DNA from: Sphingomonas sp. UNC305MFCol5.2 | GTDB lineage: Bacteria > Pseudomonadota > Alphaproteobacteria > Sphingomonadales > Sphingomonadaceae | Assembly: GCF_000712135.1 (NCBI RefSeq) | Contig: NZ_JOOE01000001.1 | Location: 248,001 to 312,000 of the forward strand | Direction: 5' to 3' | DNA length: 64,000 nt | Shown here: piece by piece, positions 25,716-34,776 of the stretch | Layout of the letters: each line of letters starts with the position of its first letter | Position numbering within the stretch: the first letter of the stretch is position 1 | The notes under the pieces: generated by a model | What the model saw: only the letters and a program-made list of their open reading frames with translations | Told to the model about the DNA's origin: nothing | Databases searched by the model: none | Translations under genes and position numbers: made by a program

Positions 25716-26947
25716 CGGTCGCACTCCCCGAACACGATATCCATCGCGCCCAGGATGGCAGTGATGTCGGCGAGCATGTGGCCGCGCGACATGAAATCCA
25801 TTGCCTGGAGATGGCTGAACGCAGTCGGGCGGACCTTGCAGCGATACGGCTTGTTGGTGCCGTCGCTCACCAGATAGACGCCGAACTCGCCCTTGGGGCT
25901 CTCGGTCGCGACGTAAACCTCGCCCGCGGGGACGTGATAGCCTTCGGTGAACAGCTTGAAGTGATGGATCAGCGCTTCCATCGACTGCTTCATCTCGCCG
26001 CGGCTCGGCGGCGCGACCTTGCGGTCGAGCGTCAGCACTGGACCGTCGGGCATCTCGTTCAGGCATTGCTTCATGATCCGCGCCGACTGGCGCACTTCCT
26101 CGACGCGCACCATGAACCGGTCATAGCAATCGCCGCGTGTGCCGACGGGGATGTCGAACTCCATGCGGTCGTACACGTCGTAGGGCTGCTGGCGGCGGAT
26201 ATCCCAGGGAATGCCCGCGGCGCGGATCATCGGGCCCGAAAAGCCCCAGGCGATCGCGTCCTCGCGGCCCACCACCGCGATGTCGACATTGCGCTGCTTG
26301 AAGATGCGGTTCTCCGCGACGAGGCTGATCGCATCCTCGAACAGCCGCGGCAGGCGATTGTCGAGCCAATCGGCGATGTCGGTCAGCAGCTTCAGGGGCA
26401 CGTCCTGGCGGACGCCGCCGACGCGGTAATAATTGGAGTGCATCCGCGCGCCCGAGGCACGCTCGAAGAAGTTGAGGCAATCCTCGCGGATCTCGAACAG
26501 CCACAGGTTCGGCGTCATCGCGCCGACGTCCATGACATGCGACCCGAGGTTGAGCATGTGATTGCAGATGCGGGTCAGCTCGGCGAAGAACACACGAAGA
26601 TATTGGCCGCGCAACGGCACTTCGAGATCGAGCAATTTCTCGACCGCGAGTACGAAGCTATGCTCCATGCTGAGCGGCGAGCAATAGTCGAACCGGTCGA
26701 AATAGGGCAGCGCCTGGGTGTAGGTTTTGTACTCGATCAGCTTCTCGGTGCCGCGGTGGAGCAGGCCGACATGCGGATCGATGCGCTCGATGATCTCGCC
26801 GTCCAGCTCGGTGACGAGGCGCAGCACGCCGTGCGCCGCGGGATGCTGCGGGCCGAAATTGATCGTGTAGTTGGCGATCTGGGTATCGCCCGGCTCCGGC
26901 TTGCCGGCGTCGGTGCGACCTTCGATCTCGTCGAGATACTCAGCCAT
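25712..26947 (-). CDS. nuoD: NADH-quinone oxidoreductase subunit D
   Basis: This is the 411-residue 49 kDa subunit of complex I, which forms the quinone-binding site with NuoB. Family segments include [49 protein letters not shown] (split here by description only), [18 protein letters not shown] text and the C terminus ending DIVFGECDR. The His-59/Tyr-87-type quinone residues lie in the AAHG and PYFDR segments. The start overlaps nuoC by 8 bp. nuoC and nuoD are separate genes, not fused as in enterobacteria. Confidence 0.97.
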   Translation of the reverse strand: MAEYLDEIEGRTDAGKPEPGDTQIANYTINFGPQHPAAHGVLRLVTELDGEIIERIDPHVGLLHRGTEKLIEYKTYTQALPYFDRFDYCSPLSMEHSFVLAVEKLLDLEVPLRGQYLRVFFAELTRICNHMLNLGSHVMDVGAMTPNLWLFEIREDCLNFFERASGARMHSNYYRVGGVRQDVPLKLLTDIADWLDNRLPRLFEDAISLVAENRIFKQRNVDIAVVGREDAIAWGFSGPMIRAAGIPWDIRRQQPYDVYDRMEFDIPVGTRGDCYDRFMVRVEEVRQSARIMKQCLNEMPDGPVLTLDRKVAPPSRGEMKQSMEALIHHFKLFTEGYHVPAGEVYVATESPKGEFGVYLVSDGTNKPYRCKVRPTAFSHLQAMDFMSRGHMLADITAILGAMDIVFGECDR

Positions 26948-27842
26948 CCGGGTTTGCCTTCTTCGCGCGCGATGCTCGCGGCTTCTTCACGACATCGGGG
27001 TCGGCGGGCTTGGGACCGGCTTCGGGTCCCGGCTTGCCCGCGCCGCTCTCGGCCGTGCTCTCGGTGGTCTTGGGCTTGCGGACACGCGGCTTGGCGGCCT
27101 TCGCCGCGGGCGCATCGCCCTTGACGATTTCGTCGGCAGTCAGCGGCGTCGGCGCGCCCTTGGCCTCGGGCTGCGAAACCACGGGGGCCGGCGTCGGTGC
27201 GGGCGCCGGAGCGGGTGGCGGCGGAGGCGGTGCCTTCTCGTCACCGGGCAGCACATAGGCCGCGCCTTCCCACGGGCTCATGAAATCGAAGTTGCGGAAG
27301 TCCTGCGCCAGCTTGACCGGCTCGTAGACCACGCGCTTGGCTTCTTCCGAGTAGCGCAATTCGACATAGCCGGTCTGCGGGAAGTCCTTGCGCAGCGGAT
27401 GCCCGACGAAGCCATAGTCGGTCAGGATCCGGCGCAGGTCGGTATTCCCGTCGAACAGCACGCCGTACATGTCGTAGACTTCGCGCTCGAGCCAGCCGGC
27501 GACCGGCCAGATCCCCGTCACGCTCGGCACCGGCGCGTCCTCGTCGGTCGTCACCCGCACGCGGATGCGGCGATTCTGCGTGAACGACAGCAATTGATAG
27601 ACCACGTCGAACCGCTCGGGCCGCGCCGGATAATCGGCACCGGCGATCTCGCTCAGCTGCTGATATTCGAGGCCCGGCGTGTCGCGCAGTGCCAGCATCG
27701 CCTCGACGAGGCGCTCACGCTTCACGGTCAGCGAAATCTCGCCGACAGCGTCCTTGCTCTCGACCAGCATGTCGCCGAGCACGGCCGCAGCCGCATCGAT
27801 CACGCCGTCATTGGGCGCACATTTCGGAGCCGGTGCCCTCAC
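26940..27842 (-). CDS. nuoC: NADH-quinone oxidoreductase subunit C with a long low-complexity tail
   Basis: The first 200 residues are a normal 30 kDa subunit ([49 protein letters not shown]). Residues 201-300 are an added tail of Pro, Ala and Lys with a six-proline run, then [10 protein letters not shown] and [10 protein letters not shown]. The tail is probably disordered and strongly basic at the end. It lies where a peripheral-arm surface could bind acidic partners or lipid, but this is inference. The start is a GTG in a GTGA overlap with the nuoB stop. Confidence 0.95.
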   Translation of the reverse strand: MRAPAPKCAPNDGVIDAAAAVLGDMLVESKDAVGEISLTVKRERLVEAMLALRDTPGLEYQQLSEIAGADYPARPERFDVVYQLLSFTQNRRIRVRVTTDEDAPVPSVTGIWPVAGWLEREVYDMYGVLFDGNTDLRRILTDYGFVGHPLRKDFPQTGYVELRYSEEAKRVVYEPVKLAQDFRNFDFMSPWEGAAYVLPGDEKAPPPPPPAPAPAPTPAPVVSQPEAKGAPTPLTADEIVKGDAPAAKAAKPRVRKPKTTESTAESGAGKPGPEAGPKPADPDVVKKPRASRAKKANPDG

Positions 27843-28375
27843 CGTTCCATCGTCCCGATCCGGCGGATCTTACGCTGGAGCTGCATCACGCCGTAGAGCA
27901 GGGCCTCGGCGGTCGGCGGACAGCCGGGGACATAGATGTCCACCGGCACGATCCGGTCGCAGCCGCGCACGACGCTGTAGCTATAATGGTAATAGCCGCC
28001 ACCGTTCGCGCACGACCCCATCGAGATCACGTATTTCGGCTCGGACATCTGATCGTACACACGGCGCAGCGCCGGGGCCATCTTGTTGCAGAGCGTGCCC
28101 GCGACGATCATCACGTCCGACTGGCGCGGAGACGCGCGTGGCGCGGCGCCGAAGCGCTCCATGTCGTAGCGCGGCATGTTGACGTGGATCATCTCGACCG
28201 CGCAGCACGCCAGTCCGAAGGTCATCCACCACAGCGAACCCGTGCGAGCCCACTGGAACAGCTCTTCGGTCGAGGTGACGAGGAAGCCCTTGTCGCCGAG
28301 CTCGGCATTGATGTCGTCGAGGAACGCCACATTGGGGAGCGTCCCCGGCAGCGGAGGGCTGAGTTCTACTCCCAC
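27839..28375 (-). CDS. nuoB: NADH-quinone oxidoreductase subunit B
   Basis: This 178-residue subunit binds cluster N2, the last electron carrier before quinone. The ligand cysteines are in [12 protein letters not shown] (adjacent Cys pair), [13 protein letters not shown] and [12 protein letters not shown]. The start is taken as the GTG at 28375 ([20 protein letters not shown]), which overlaps the end of nuoA by 10 bp. A longer frame exists upstream, but it runs antiphase through nuoA and lacks homology. Confidence 0.96.
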   Translation of the reverse strand: MGVELSPPLPGTLPNVAFLDDINAELGDKGFLVTSTEELFQWARTGSLWWMTFGLACCAVEMIHVNMPRYDMERFGAAPRASPRQSDVMIVAGTLCNKMAPALRRVYDQMSEPKYVISMGSCANGGGYYHYSYSVVRGCDRIVPVDIYVPGCPPTAEALLYGVMQLQRKIRRIGTMER

Positions 28376-28740
28376 TCCAACGCACCTTTCTTCCACGCAT
28401 AAACCAGTCCGAGCGCGAGCTCGGCAATGAAGATCATCATCGAGATCCACGCGGTCCAGCCGAGGTCGAACACACTGACTGCCCAGGGATAGAGGAACGC
28501 CGCTTCGAGATCGAAGACGATGAACAGGATCGCGACGAGGTAGAAACGCACGTCGAACTGGCTGCGCGAATCCTCGAAGGCGGGGAAGCCGCACTCATAT
28601 TCGGTGAGCTTCTCCGGCGTCGGCTGATGCGTGCCGGTGAGCCGGCCTACCAGCATCGGCAGGAACACGAAGGCGCTCGAAAGCACCAGTGCCACGCCGA
28701 GGAACAGCAGGATCGGCAGATATTCGATTAGATCGACCAA
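28366..28740 (-). CDS. nuoA: NADH-quinone oxidoreductase subunit A
   Basis: This is the 124-residue, three-helix first gene of the complex I operon. The conserved loop with the redox-state-sensitive cysteine reads [30 protein letters not shown], followed by [12 protein letters not shown]. It begins at the ATG at 28740, with a 112 bp intergenic region before the inositol monophosphatase gene. That gap holds the likely operon promoter and a Fur-like palindrome. Confidence 0.97.
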   Translation of the reverse strand: MVDLIEYLPILLFLGVALVLSSAFVFLPMLVGRLTGTHQPTPEKLTEYECGFPAFEDSRSQFDVRFYLVAILFIVFDLEAAFLYPWAVSVFDLGWTAWISMMIFIAELALGLVYAWKKGALEWE

Positions 28741-28815
28741 AGTGCCTTCTCGCGGATGCGGAATCTTGGGGGGCTTCTAGGACTGTGAACCCAGTGCGGC
28801 AAGGGTCGGAACGTG

Positions 28816-28830
28816 TGAGAATCACTCGCA
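28816..28830. promoter_or_regulatory. Candidate Fur-family box upstream of the nuo operon
   Basis: TGAGAATCACTCGCA is a 15 bp imperfect palindrome that differs at two positions from the Fur-type consensus TGCGAATNATTCGCA. It lies about 75 bp upstream of nuoA in the only intergenic region before the operon. Iron-dependent control would suit an operon encoding eight or more Fe-S clusters. It has not been tested, and a single imperfect match is weak evidence. Confidence 0.35.
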
Positions 28831-28852
28831 ATAAGTGACGTTCACCGGCAGG

Positions 28853-29674
28853 TTACTTATTCCGCAGCGAGCTCGCGACGAGCTTGTGCAGCTTCGAATG
28901 CAGCACGTCGTTGGCGGCGAGGAACTGGTTGCGCTCGCGCGCCAGATCCTGCCCGCGGAAATCGGTGACGAAGCCGCCGGCCTCCTTCACGATCAGCATG
29001 CCGGCCGCGACGTCCCAGGGCTGGAGATGCGATTCCCAATAACCGTCGAACCGGCCCGCCGCGACCCAGGCGAGGTCGAGCGCCGCGGCGCCCATCCGGC
29101 GGATGCCGGCGACTTCCGGAGCAACCGCACCGAAAATCCGGCTCCACTCGACGAAATCGCCATGGCCGAGGAACGGAATGCCCGTCGCGATCAATGCGTC
29201 GGCAAGATCGCGGCGCGCCGAGACGCGCAGCCGCTGGTCCTGCAGCCAGGCGCCCCTGCCCTTTTCGGCCCAGAAGCTCTCATCAGTGATCGGCTGGTAA
29301 ATATACCCATGCGTGATCTCGGGCTTGCCCTGCGCACCCATCGGATCCTCGACCGCGATCGACATGCAGAAATGCGGGATGCCGTGGAGGAAGTTGCTCG
29401 TGCCGTCGAGCGGATCGATGATCCAGCGCGGCTTGTTCGGATCGCCGGCGATTTCGCCGCGCTCCTCGACAAGGAAGCCCCAATCGGGTCGCGCCTTCTG
29501 GAGCTCCTCGATCAGCGTGTCCTCGGCGCGCTTGTCGGCGAGGCTGACGAAGTCGGCCGGCCCCTTGCGGCTCACCTGCAGATGCTGGACCTCGTTGAAG
29601 TCGCGCCGCAGCCGCGGCCCCGCCTTGCGGACGGCGCGCTCGATGACGGTGATGATGCCGGAATGGGAAACCAT
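28853..29674 (-). CDS. Inositol monophosphatase family phosphatase (SuhB-like)
   Basis: This is a 273-residue Mg-dependent phosphatase of the IMPase family. Motifs are LVEERGE (metal-ligand Glu), WIIDPLDGTSNFLHG at about 84-98 (metal aspartates) and QPWDVAAG near the C terminus. Such enzymes hydrolyse inositol-1-phosphate or related sugar phosphates. SuhB members also act on rRNA transcription complexes, which sequence alone cannot show. It reads on the same strand as efp upstream, with a repeat between them. Confidence 0.93.
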   Translation of the reverse strand: MVSHSGIITVIERAVRKAGPRLRRDFNEVQHLQVSRKGPADFVSLADKRAEDTLIEELQKARPDWGFLVEERGEIAGDPNKPRWIIDPLDGTSNFLHGIPHFCMSIAVEDPMGAQGKPEITHGYIYQPITDESFWAEKGRGAWLQDQRLRVSARRDLADALIATGIPFLGHGDFVEWSRIFGAVAPEVAGIRRMGAAALDLAWVAAGRFDGYWESHLQPWDVAAGMLIVKEAGGFVTDFRGQDLARERNQFLAANDVLHSKLHKLVASSLRNK

Positions 29675-29687
29675 ATTACACCTATAG

Positions 29688-29787
29688 CCCTCTCCCCTTC
29701 AGGGGAGAGGGTTGGGAGAGGGGCAGTACGGGAAAGGCGCGGCTCAGGCCCCTCTCCCCGACCCTCTCCCCGCAAGCGGAGAGAGGG
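29688..29787. repeat. Paired CCCTCTCC-type palindromic repeat
   Basis: Two hairpins of the CCCTCTCCCCTTCAGGGGAG type in opposite orientation flank a short spacer in the efp-IMPase gap. It is the same family as the elements at 54262-54372 and 52977-53085. It could act as a partial terminator for efp. Confidence 0.75.
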
Positions 29788-29797
29788 AGAATCAGGA

Positions 29798-30361
29798 TCA
29801 GTCCGCCCGGCGGACGTAGGTCTGCTCGTATACGTCGACGACGATCCGGGTTCCCGCGGCGATGTGCGGTGGGACCATCACGCGGACGCCGTTCTCGAGC
29901 ACCGCCGGCTTGTAGCTCGACGAGGCGGTTTGGCCCTTCACCACCGCGTCGGCCTCGACGATCGTCGCCTCGATCGTATCGGGCAATTGCACCGAGATCG
30001 GCTTCTCGTCGTAAAGCTCCATCACCACGTCCATGCCATCCTGCAGGAAGGCCGCAGCATCGCCGAGCAGGTCGCGCGGCAGCGTGATCTGCTCGTAGCT
30101 CACCTTGTCCATGAAGGTCAGCGTGTCTCCGTCGGCGAACAGGAACTGGAAATCGACCGTGTCGAGGCGAACGCGCTCGACCGTCTCCGCCGAGCGGAAG
30201 CGGACGTTGTTCTTGCGGCCGTCGATGAGGTTCTTCATCTCGACCTGCATGTACGCACCGCCCTTGCCCGGCTGGGTGTGCTGGATCTTCACGGCGCGCC
30301 AGATGCCGCCTTCATATTCGATGATATTGCCGGGACGGATGTCCACGCCGCTGATCTTCAT
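29798..30361 (-). CDS. efp: Elongation factor P
   Basis: This is a 187-residue, three-domain translation factor that relieves ribosome stalling at polyproline. Domain I contains [18 protein letters not shown] with the modifiable-type lysine at K33 in PGKGGA. The C-terminal OB domain ends with [19 protein letters not shown] and [17 protein letters not shown]. No modification genes (epmA/epmB) are in the window. Start at the ATG at 30361 ([12 protein letters not shown]), 53 bp after the GFA gene. Confidence 0.97.
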   Translation of the reverse strand: MKISGVDIRPGNIIEYEGGIWRAVKIQHTQPGKGGAYMQVEMKNLIDGRKNNVRFRSAETVERVRLDTVDFQFLFADGDTLTFMDKVSYEQITLPRDLLGDAAAFLQDGMDVVMELYDEKPISVQLPDTIEATIVEADAVVKGQTASSSYKPAVLENGVRVMVPPHIAAGTRIVVDVYEQTYVRRAD

Positions 30362-30414
30362 GGATCGAGACCTGTAAGCTGAGAAAGAGCGAAGGCCGGG
30401 CCTTTAGCGATGCA

Positions 30415-30891
30415 TCAGCGTTCGGGCAAGCACGCGGCCATCGCGGCATCGACTCGCCCCTGCGCCTCTTCGTCCCACAATGGCGGATCCTCAGGCTCCG
30501 GCAGCCCGGGAAAGCTCCGAACGTCGTCGGGCACCTGGACCAAAGGGTGGCGCGTCACCGTGAAGAAATGCGCATCGGGCATCACCCGCTCGTCGAGCGT
30601 GCCGCCGCGGACGAAGCGGATCGCATCGCCGAAGTCCGGATGCGTTCCCCACAGGCCCACGCCGCAGCGCGGGCAGCGCGCCGAACGCGTCGCCATCGTG
30701 CCGGAGCGAGTGACGACGATCTCGGGCTCGCCGCCGTTCAGTATCTCGACCCGGTCCGCCTCGATCATCACGTTGATCGCGAACGCCGACCCCGTCTCAC
30801 GCTGGCAGACGCGGCAATGACACCCGTTCACGAAGATCGGCGCCGACGTCAGCCGAAAGCGGACATATCGGCAATTGCACCCGCCCTGCAT
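30415..30891 (-). CDS. GFA-fold zinc-binding protein
   Basis: This 158-residue protein starts at the ATG at 30891 (MQGGCNCRYVRF). The cysteine pairs of the GFA/CENP-V family are GGCNCRYV, CHCRVCQRETGSAF and ARCPRCGVGLW. The spacing supports zinc binding in the cytosol. The end segment (SFPGLPEPEDPPLWDEE) is typical of the alphaproteobacterial branch. The reaction is unknown. It is the last gene of the run LDT-M23-GFA and shares little sequence with the other GFA protein at 1981. Confidence 0.88.
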   Translation of the reverse strand: MQGGCNCRYVRFRLTSAPIFVNGCHCRVCQRETGSAFAINVMIEADRVEILNGGEPEIVVTRSGTMATRSARCPRCGVGLWGTHPDFGDAIRFVRGGTLDERVMPDAHFFTVTRHPLVQVPDDVRSFPGLPEPEDPPLWDEEAQGRVDAAMAACLPER

Positions 30892-30917
30892 CGCATTTCC
30901 CTGTATCTGCCTTGAGG

Positions 30918-31520
30918 TTAGGGCGCGTTGCTGCGCCCCGCAAGCAGCGGATAGGGGTTCACCGGCTGGCCTTTCCACCAGCCGTCGCCCGGCTGCATGT
31001 GCGCCATGGCGAAGTGGAGGTGGAAATTTCCCGTCCCCGCATTCCCGGTATCACCGACATAGCCGAGCAAGTCACCGGTGCGCACCGGCATGCCCTCGAC
31101 CACGCCGGGTGCGTAGCGTTCGAGATGCGCGTAATAATAGCTCCATTGCCGATCGGGCGAGCGGACATAGAGCGTGATCCCTCCCCCTCCCTCGCTGTAG
31201 AAGAGTTTCTCGACATTGCCCGGCGCCGCCGCGACCACAGGAGTGCCGCCGGGCGCCACGATGTCGGTCGCCTGATGCGTCCGGGCGCCATCGGCGCGCG
31301 ACTGTCCCCAGGTATCGACGATCTTGTCGCGGGTCACGCCCTGCACCGGCACCAGCAGCATCGGATGCCGCCATGCACCGGGCGTTGCCGGGGCAGGCGC
31401 ATTCGCGATCTGTCGCGCTGGCGCCGCAGGCGGCGTCGGCACGATGCGGATCATCGACGCCAGCGCAGCCAACCCCAGAAACAAGACGATCCCCACCCCC
31501 ATGGTCAGCCGCTTTAGCAC
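30918..31520 (-). CDS. Membrane-anchored M23 (LytM) peptidase
   Basis: This 200-residue protein has an N-terminal hydrophobic helix (MGVGIVLFLGLAALASMI) that is a signal anchor or signal peptide, then a Pro/Ala linker, then an M23 domain. Zinc motif elements THQATDIVAP (His, Asp) and HLHFAM (second HxH) are both present, with YYYAHLERY between them. This suggests an active peptidoglycan endopeptidase rather than a degenerate LytM activator. It lies 6 bp after an L,D-transpeptidase gene, so both probably act on the cell wall together. Confidence 0.88.
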   Translation of the reverse strand: MLKRLTMGVGIVLFLGLAALASMIRIVPTPPAAPARQIANAPAPATPGAWRHPMLLVPVQGVTRDKIVDTWGQSRADGARTHQATDIVAPGGTPVVAAAPGNVEKLFYSEGGGGITLYVRSPDRQWSYYYAHLERYAPGVVEGMPVRTGDLLGYVGDTGNAGTGNFHLHFAMAHMQPGDGWWKGQPVNPYPLLAGRSNAP

Positions 31521-31526
31521 GGACCC

Positions 31527-32561
31527 TTACTCCTGGAACACGGCTTCGGCGCCCGGTTTGACCATCAGCGCCAGCCGCGCCGCGTCCCAATTGGTCAGGC
31601 GGATGCAGCCATGGCTCTGGGTGCGCGCGATGTTCTGCGGCTCGGGCGTGCCGTGGATGCCGTAATGCTCCTTGGACAGATCGAGCCATACCACGCCCAC
31701 CGGTCCGTTCGGCCCCGGCGGCAGCATCGCCTTCTCGTCGTCCTTCTTCGCATCCCAGAACAGGTCTGGGTTATAATGAAACTTCGGATTGGTATCTATC
31801 ACATTGATTTTCCACGTGCCGATCGGCAACGGATCATGCTGGCTCCCCATCGTCGCGCTGAACTGTGCGACCAGTCTGTCGTCGGCATCGAAGACCTTGA
31901 GCACCTTCTCCGACTTGTCGACGACGATGTGATCGCCCGCGGGCTGGCGCGCATCGACATTGAGATCGGTCAGAGTCTGGCGCCATTCGGGCTTGAGGTC
32001 GCTCGCATAATCGCGCGAGGCGGGCAGCACATTGGGGAAGACGAAGGTCGCGCCGGCCCGTATCGTCCCGCCGCCGGGATTGAGCTCGACCAGCACTTCC
32101 GGCGTGGTGTGGAACATCTCGGCCAGCTTCTCGAGCGGGCGGGTATAGCCGAGCGAAGGAAGCGCGGCCTGCTTCTCGGGGTCCTTGGGAATCGGGTTGA
32201 CGTATGGCCCCTGGAGCATGGCCGGATCGAGCGTCACGCGCATCGTCGGGCGCCGCTCGCGATATTGGTGGAGCGCGCCCAGCGTGGCGCGATCGAGCTT
32301 GCCGCTCGTCTTGAGCCCGCGCGTCGACTGGAACGCCTTGAGCGCTGCGGTAAGCGATTGGCCCTCGCGCCCGTCGATGATCCCGGGCGAGAAGCCGAGC
32401 GAGTCGAGGATCACTTGCGCGTGCATGATCGTCCAGTCGATCGGGGGCCTGGCCCTTGCCGCCCTGCCCTCGGGCTGCGCCGCGAGCGGTGTCAAGGCGA
32501 TCGCGGCAATGCAGGCGGCCGCAAACAATTTTGTACGCAAAGACAAGCTCCTGACCAACAT
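31527..32561 (-). CDS. L,D-transpeptidase with peptidoglycan-binding domain
   Basis: This is a 344-residue periplasmic enzyme. A signal peptide (KLFAAACIAAIALTPLAAQ) starts it. A peptidoglycan-binding-like domain lies at about 55-105 (ILDSLGFSPGIIDGREG, FQSTRGLKTSGKL), followed by a LysM-like stretch. The YkuD catalytic domain contains YGIHGTPEP and the catalytic SHGCIRLTNWDAARL motif. It makes 3-3 cross-links or anchors proteins to peptidoglycan. The ATG at 32561 is chosen because the signal peptide follows; an in-frame frame opens 258 bases earlier. It heads the LDT-M23-GFA run. Confidence 0.93.
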   Translation of the reverse strand: MLVRSLSLRTKLFAAACIAAIALTPLAAQPEGRAARARPPIDWTIMHAQVILDSLGFSPGIIDGREGQSLTAALKAFQSTRGLKTSGKLDRATLGALHQYRERRPTMRVTLDPAMLQGPYVNPIPKDPEKQAALPSLGYTRPLEKLAEMFHTTPEVLVELNPGGGTIRAGATFVFPNVLPASRDYASDLKPEWRQTLTDLNVDARQPAGDHIVVDKSEKVLKVFDADDRLVAQFSATMGSQHDPLPIGTWKINVIDTNPKFHYNPDLFWDAKKDDEKAMLPPGPNGPVGVVWLDLSKEHYGIHGTPEPQNIARTQSHGCIRLTNWDAARLALMVKPGAEAVFQE

Positions 32562-32650
32562 ATGTCGGTCGGAAGAACGAACCGACTCTCCGCTTGTTTC
32601 CGGATGCGAGTCGGACCTGGCCCTGACGAAGATGGAATGCGGCTGGGGCC

Positions 32651-33340
32651 TCAGCCCGCGAGCACTGCGTTGAACGCCTTGACCGCTGCCGCCTCGTCGC
32701 CGCCCCACACCGCAGCCGACACTGCGAGGAAGTCCGCTCCTGCCTCGACGAGCGGCCGCGCATTGGCTGGGGTGATGCCGCCGATCGCGACGCTCGGCAG
32801 CTCGAACATCGTCGACCACCAGCTCAGGATTGCGGGATCGGGGTGGTGGCGCACTTCCTTGGTGCTGGTCGGGTAGAATGCGCCGAACGCGACATAGTCG
32901 GCGCCCGCCTCGCCCGCTTCCATCGCGAGGTGACGGCTGTCGTGGCAGGTCACGCCGATCTGCACATTGGGGCCGAGCACCGAACGCGCCTCGCGCGGGT
33001 CGCCATCGCTCTGCCCCAGATGCACGCCATCGGCGCCCAGCCGCTTGGCGAGGCTGATGCTGTCGTTGACGAGGAACGCGACGTCGCGATCACCACAAAT
33101 CCTCTGAAGCGGCTCGGCGAGCGCCACCGCCGCATGCTGGTCGATGCCCTTCACCCGGAACTGGAACGCCGCCACCGGCCCGGCATCGAGCGCGCGTGCC
33201 AGCCGGTCGGCAAACCCGCCCGAAGTATCGAGCGGCGAGATCAGATAGAGCTGGCAGGCGGGCCGCCGGTCATCGCGCTGGAACTGCGCGGCGAATTCGG
33301 GGCCGAGCGGCGGCAGGGCATCGTCGTCTTGGTCGATCAT
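32651..33340 (-). CDS. thiE: Thiamine phosphate synthase
   Basis: This 229-residue TIM-barrel enzyme joins HMP-PP and thiazole phosphate to thiamine phosphate. Features are FQFRVKGID, LVNDSISLAKRLGADGVHLGQSD (phosphate and Asp motif), YVAFGAFYPTSTK and SVAIGGITPANA. The N-terminal 25 residues (MIDQDDDALPPLGPEF) are an extra polar extension compared with the short bacterial form. No TPP riboswitch is apparent in the 39 bp upstream of its start, where the methyltransferase gene ends. Confidence 0.93.
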   Translation of the reverse strand: MIDQDDDALPPLGPEFAAQFQRDDRRPACQLYLISPLDTSGGFADRLARALDAGPVAAFQFRVKGIDQHAAVALAEPLQRICGDRDVAFLVNDSISLAKRLGADGVHLGQSDGDPREARSVLGPNVQIGVTCHDSRHLAMEAGEAGADYVAFGAFYPTSTKEVRHHPDPAILSWWSTMFELPSVAIGGITPANARPLVEAGADFLAVSAAVWGGDEAAAVKAFNAVLAG

Positions 33341-33379
33341 GCGCCCGCCCTAGCGCGTCTCGTCGCAAAGCGAAACGCG

Positions 33380-34054
33380 TCAGGCATCGACGATGCCGAT
33401 GAGGAATCCGTCCCAGCCCTTGGCGCCCAGCGTCTGGATCGCAGTGGCATCGACTCGGCGTTCGGCGGCGATCGCGTCGTAAAGCGCGCGCGTGCCTTGC
33501 ACGCTGGGGTCGGCACTGTCCGCATCCAGCACGGTGCCGTCGCGGACGACATTGTCGAACACGAGCACCGTACCCGGCCTGGACAGCGCCAGCGCGGCGC
33601 GCAGATAAGCGGGGTTGCTCGGCTTGTCCGCGTCCACGAAGACCAGGTCGAAGGGCGCTTCCCCCGCGGCAACCATCGCGTCGAGCGTCGCGATGGCGGG
33701 TCCGATACGGATATCCACGCGCGCGGTGAGCCCAGCCGCGGCGATATTGGCGGCGGCGACTTCGGCATGATGCGGCTCGAGCTCGAGCGTCACCACCTGC
33801 CCCCCTTCCGGCAGCCCACGCGCCAGCCAGATCGTCGAGTAACCGCCCAGCGTGCCCACTTCGAGGATCCGCCGGGCACCCGTCATCCGTGCGAGCAGCT
33901 GGAGCTGCTTGCCCTGTGCGGGCGAGACGTCGATCGCCGGAAGTCCGGCCTCGGCATTGGCGCGCAGCGCGGCTTCGAGCGCCGGATCGCGGGCGAGGAG
34001 CTTGTCCTCGATAAAGGCGTCGACTTGCCTGCTGCCTACTGTCCGATCGTCCAT
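33380..34054 (-). CDS. SAM-dependent O-methyltransferase (class I, CCoAOMT-like)
   Basis: This 224-residue Rossmann methyltransferase has ILEVGTLGGYSTIWLARGL (SAM motif I), VVTLELEPHHAEVA, FDLVFVDADKPSNPAYL (metal-binding Asp region) and VLVFDNVVRDGTV. It resembles the cation-dependent O-methyltransferases that act on small catechol-like or CoA-linked substrates. The substrate here is unknown. The ATG at 34054 has a good ribosome site GGAG six bases upstream, which decides against the longer frame starting at 34087. Confidence 0.93.
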   Translation of the reverse strand: MDDRTVGSRQVDAFIEDKLLARDPALEAALRANAEAGLPAIDVSPAQGKQLQLLARMTGARRILEVGTLGGYSTIWLARGLPEGGQVVTLELEPHHAEVAAANIAAAGLTARVDIRIGPAIATLDAMVAAGEAPFDLVFVDADKPSNPAYLRAALALSRPGTVLVFDNVVRDGTVLDADSADPSVQGTRALYDAIAAERRVDATAIQTLGAKGWDGFLIGIVDA

Positions 34055-34169
34055 GACAATCTCCATTCGCCTCATTCCGGCGCTCAACGCCCCACCGGAC
34101 CCGCGATGCCGCTATAACGGTACTCTACGCCCAGCGGCGAGACTGCTGGCGACGAACGGAGCTGATCGA

Positions 34170-34388
34170 ATGACCTCTGACAAACCCCGCTTCCTGTTGC
34201 TCAAATCGATCAACGGCGATCCGATCCTGGTCAACCTGTCGCTGGTGCGCACCGTCACGACGATCAACCTCGCCGGCGACGATGTCGGCGTGATCTCGTA
34301 CGACAAGGATCATGAAGTGGTCGTCGGGTCGACCGTGCCCGACGTCATGGCGGCAATGGCAGCGGACCCGGTCCCGCTTTCGAATTGA
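34170..34388 (+). CDS. Small conserved-looking protein of unknown function (72 aa)
   Basis: This 72-residue protein is predicted to form beta strands: PRFLLLKSINGDPILVNLS, LVRTVTTINLAGDDVGVISYD, HEVVVGSTVPDVMAAMA. There is no signal peptide and no membrane segment. The arrangement resembles small response-element or PRC-barrel-like beta domains, but I cannot name a family. It ends 4 bases before the stop of the convergent monooxygenase-like gene. The 115 bp divergent gap to the methyltransferase could hold both promoters. Confidence 0.6.
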   Translation: MTSDKPRFLLLKSINGDPILVNLSLVRTVTTINLAGDDVGVISYDKDHEVVVGSTVPDVMAAMAADPVPLSN

Positions 34389-34392
34389 GCTC

Positions 34393-34776
34393 TCAGGCGG
34401 GGCGCGTCACCGGGCGCGTCTCGGCACTGATCTCGAATCCGGCGATCAGCGGGCGACCTTTGGCGATCGCATCCCGTACCGCCGGGAGCTGCAGCGATGC
34501 CTTGTGGCTCGATGCATCGTCCCAGATCTCGGTGATCCAGATCGCGTCGGGGTCTTTCACGTCCTCGGCGATCAGATAGGCGCGGCATCCGGGCATCGTG
34601 CCGGTGCCCGAATTGAGGATCGCGATCAGCTCGGCGCGCTTGCCGGGCTGCGCCTTCATCTTGCCGATCATGCCGAACGGTATTGGATCTTCCACCAGGC
34701 TTCCTTTCGCCATGGCGCGGCCGCCCAGCATCGCGAGCGCGAGGCCCGCGAGCACCGGGCGGCGCGCGACGCTCAT
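34393..34776 (-). CDS. ABM-domain (quinol monooxygenase-like) secreted protein
   Basis: This 127-residue protein has an N-terminal signal sequence with an Arg pair (VARRPVLAGLALAMLGGRAMA), then a ferredoxin-like ABM domain: GMIGKMKAQPGKRAELIAIL, GCRAYLIAEDVKDPDAIWITEIWDDASSHKAS (split as two strands). Related proteins are cofactor-free monooxygenases or heme-degrading enzymes. Periplasmic location is predicted from the signal. The ATG at 34776 overlaps the aldolase stop (ATGA), an unusual partner for a glycolytic gene. Confidence 0.85.
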   Translation of the reverse strand: MSVARRPVLAGLALAMLGGRAMAKGSLVEDPIPFGMIGKMKAQPGKRAELIAILNSGTGTMPGCRAYLIAEDVKDPDAIWITEIWDDASSHKASLQLPAVRDAIAKGRPLIAGFEISAETRPVTRPA

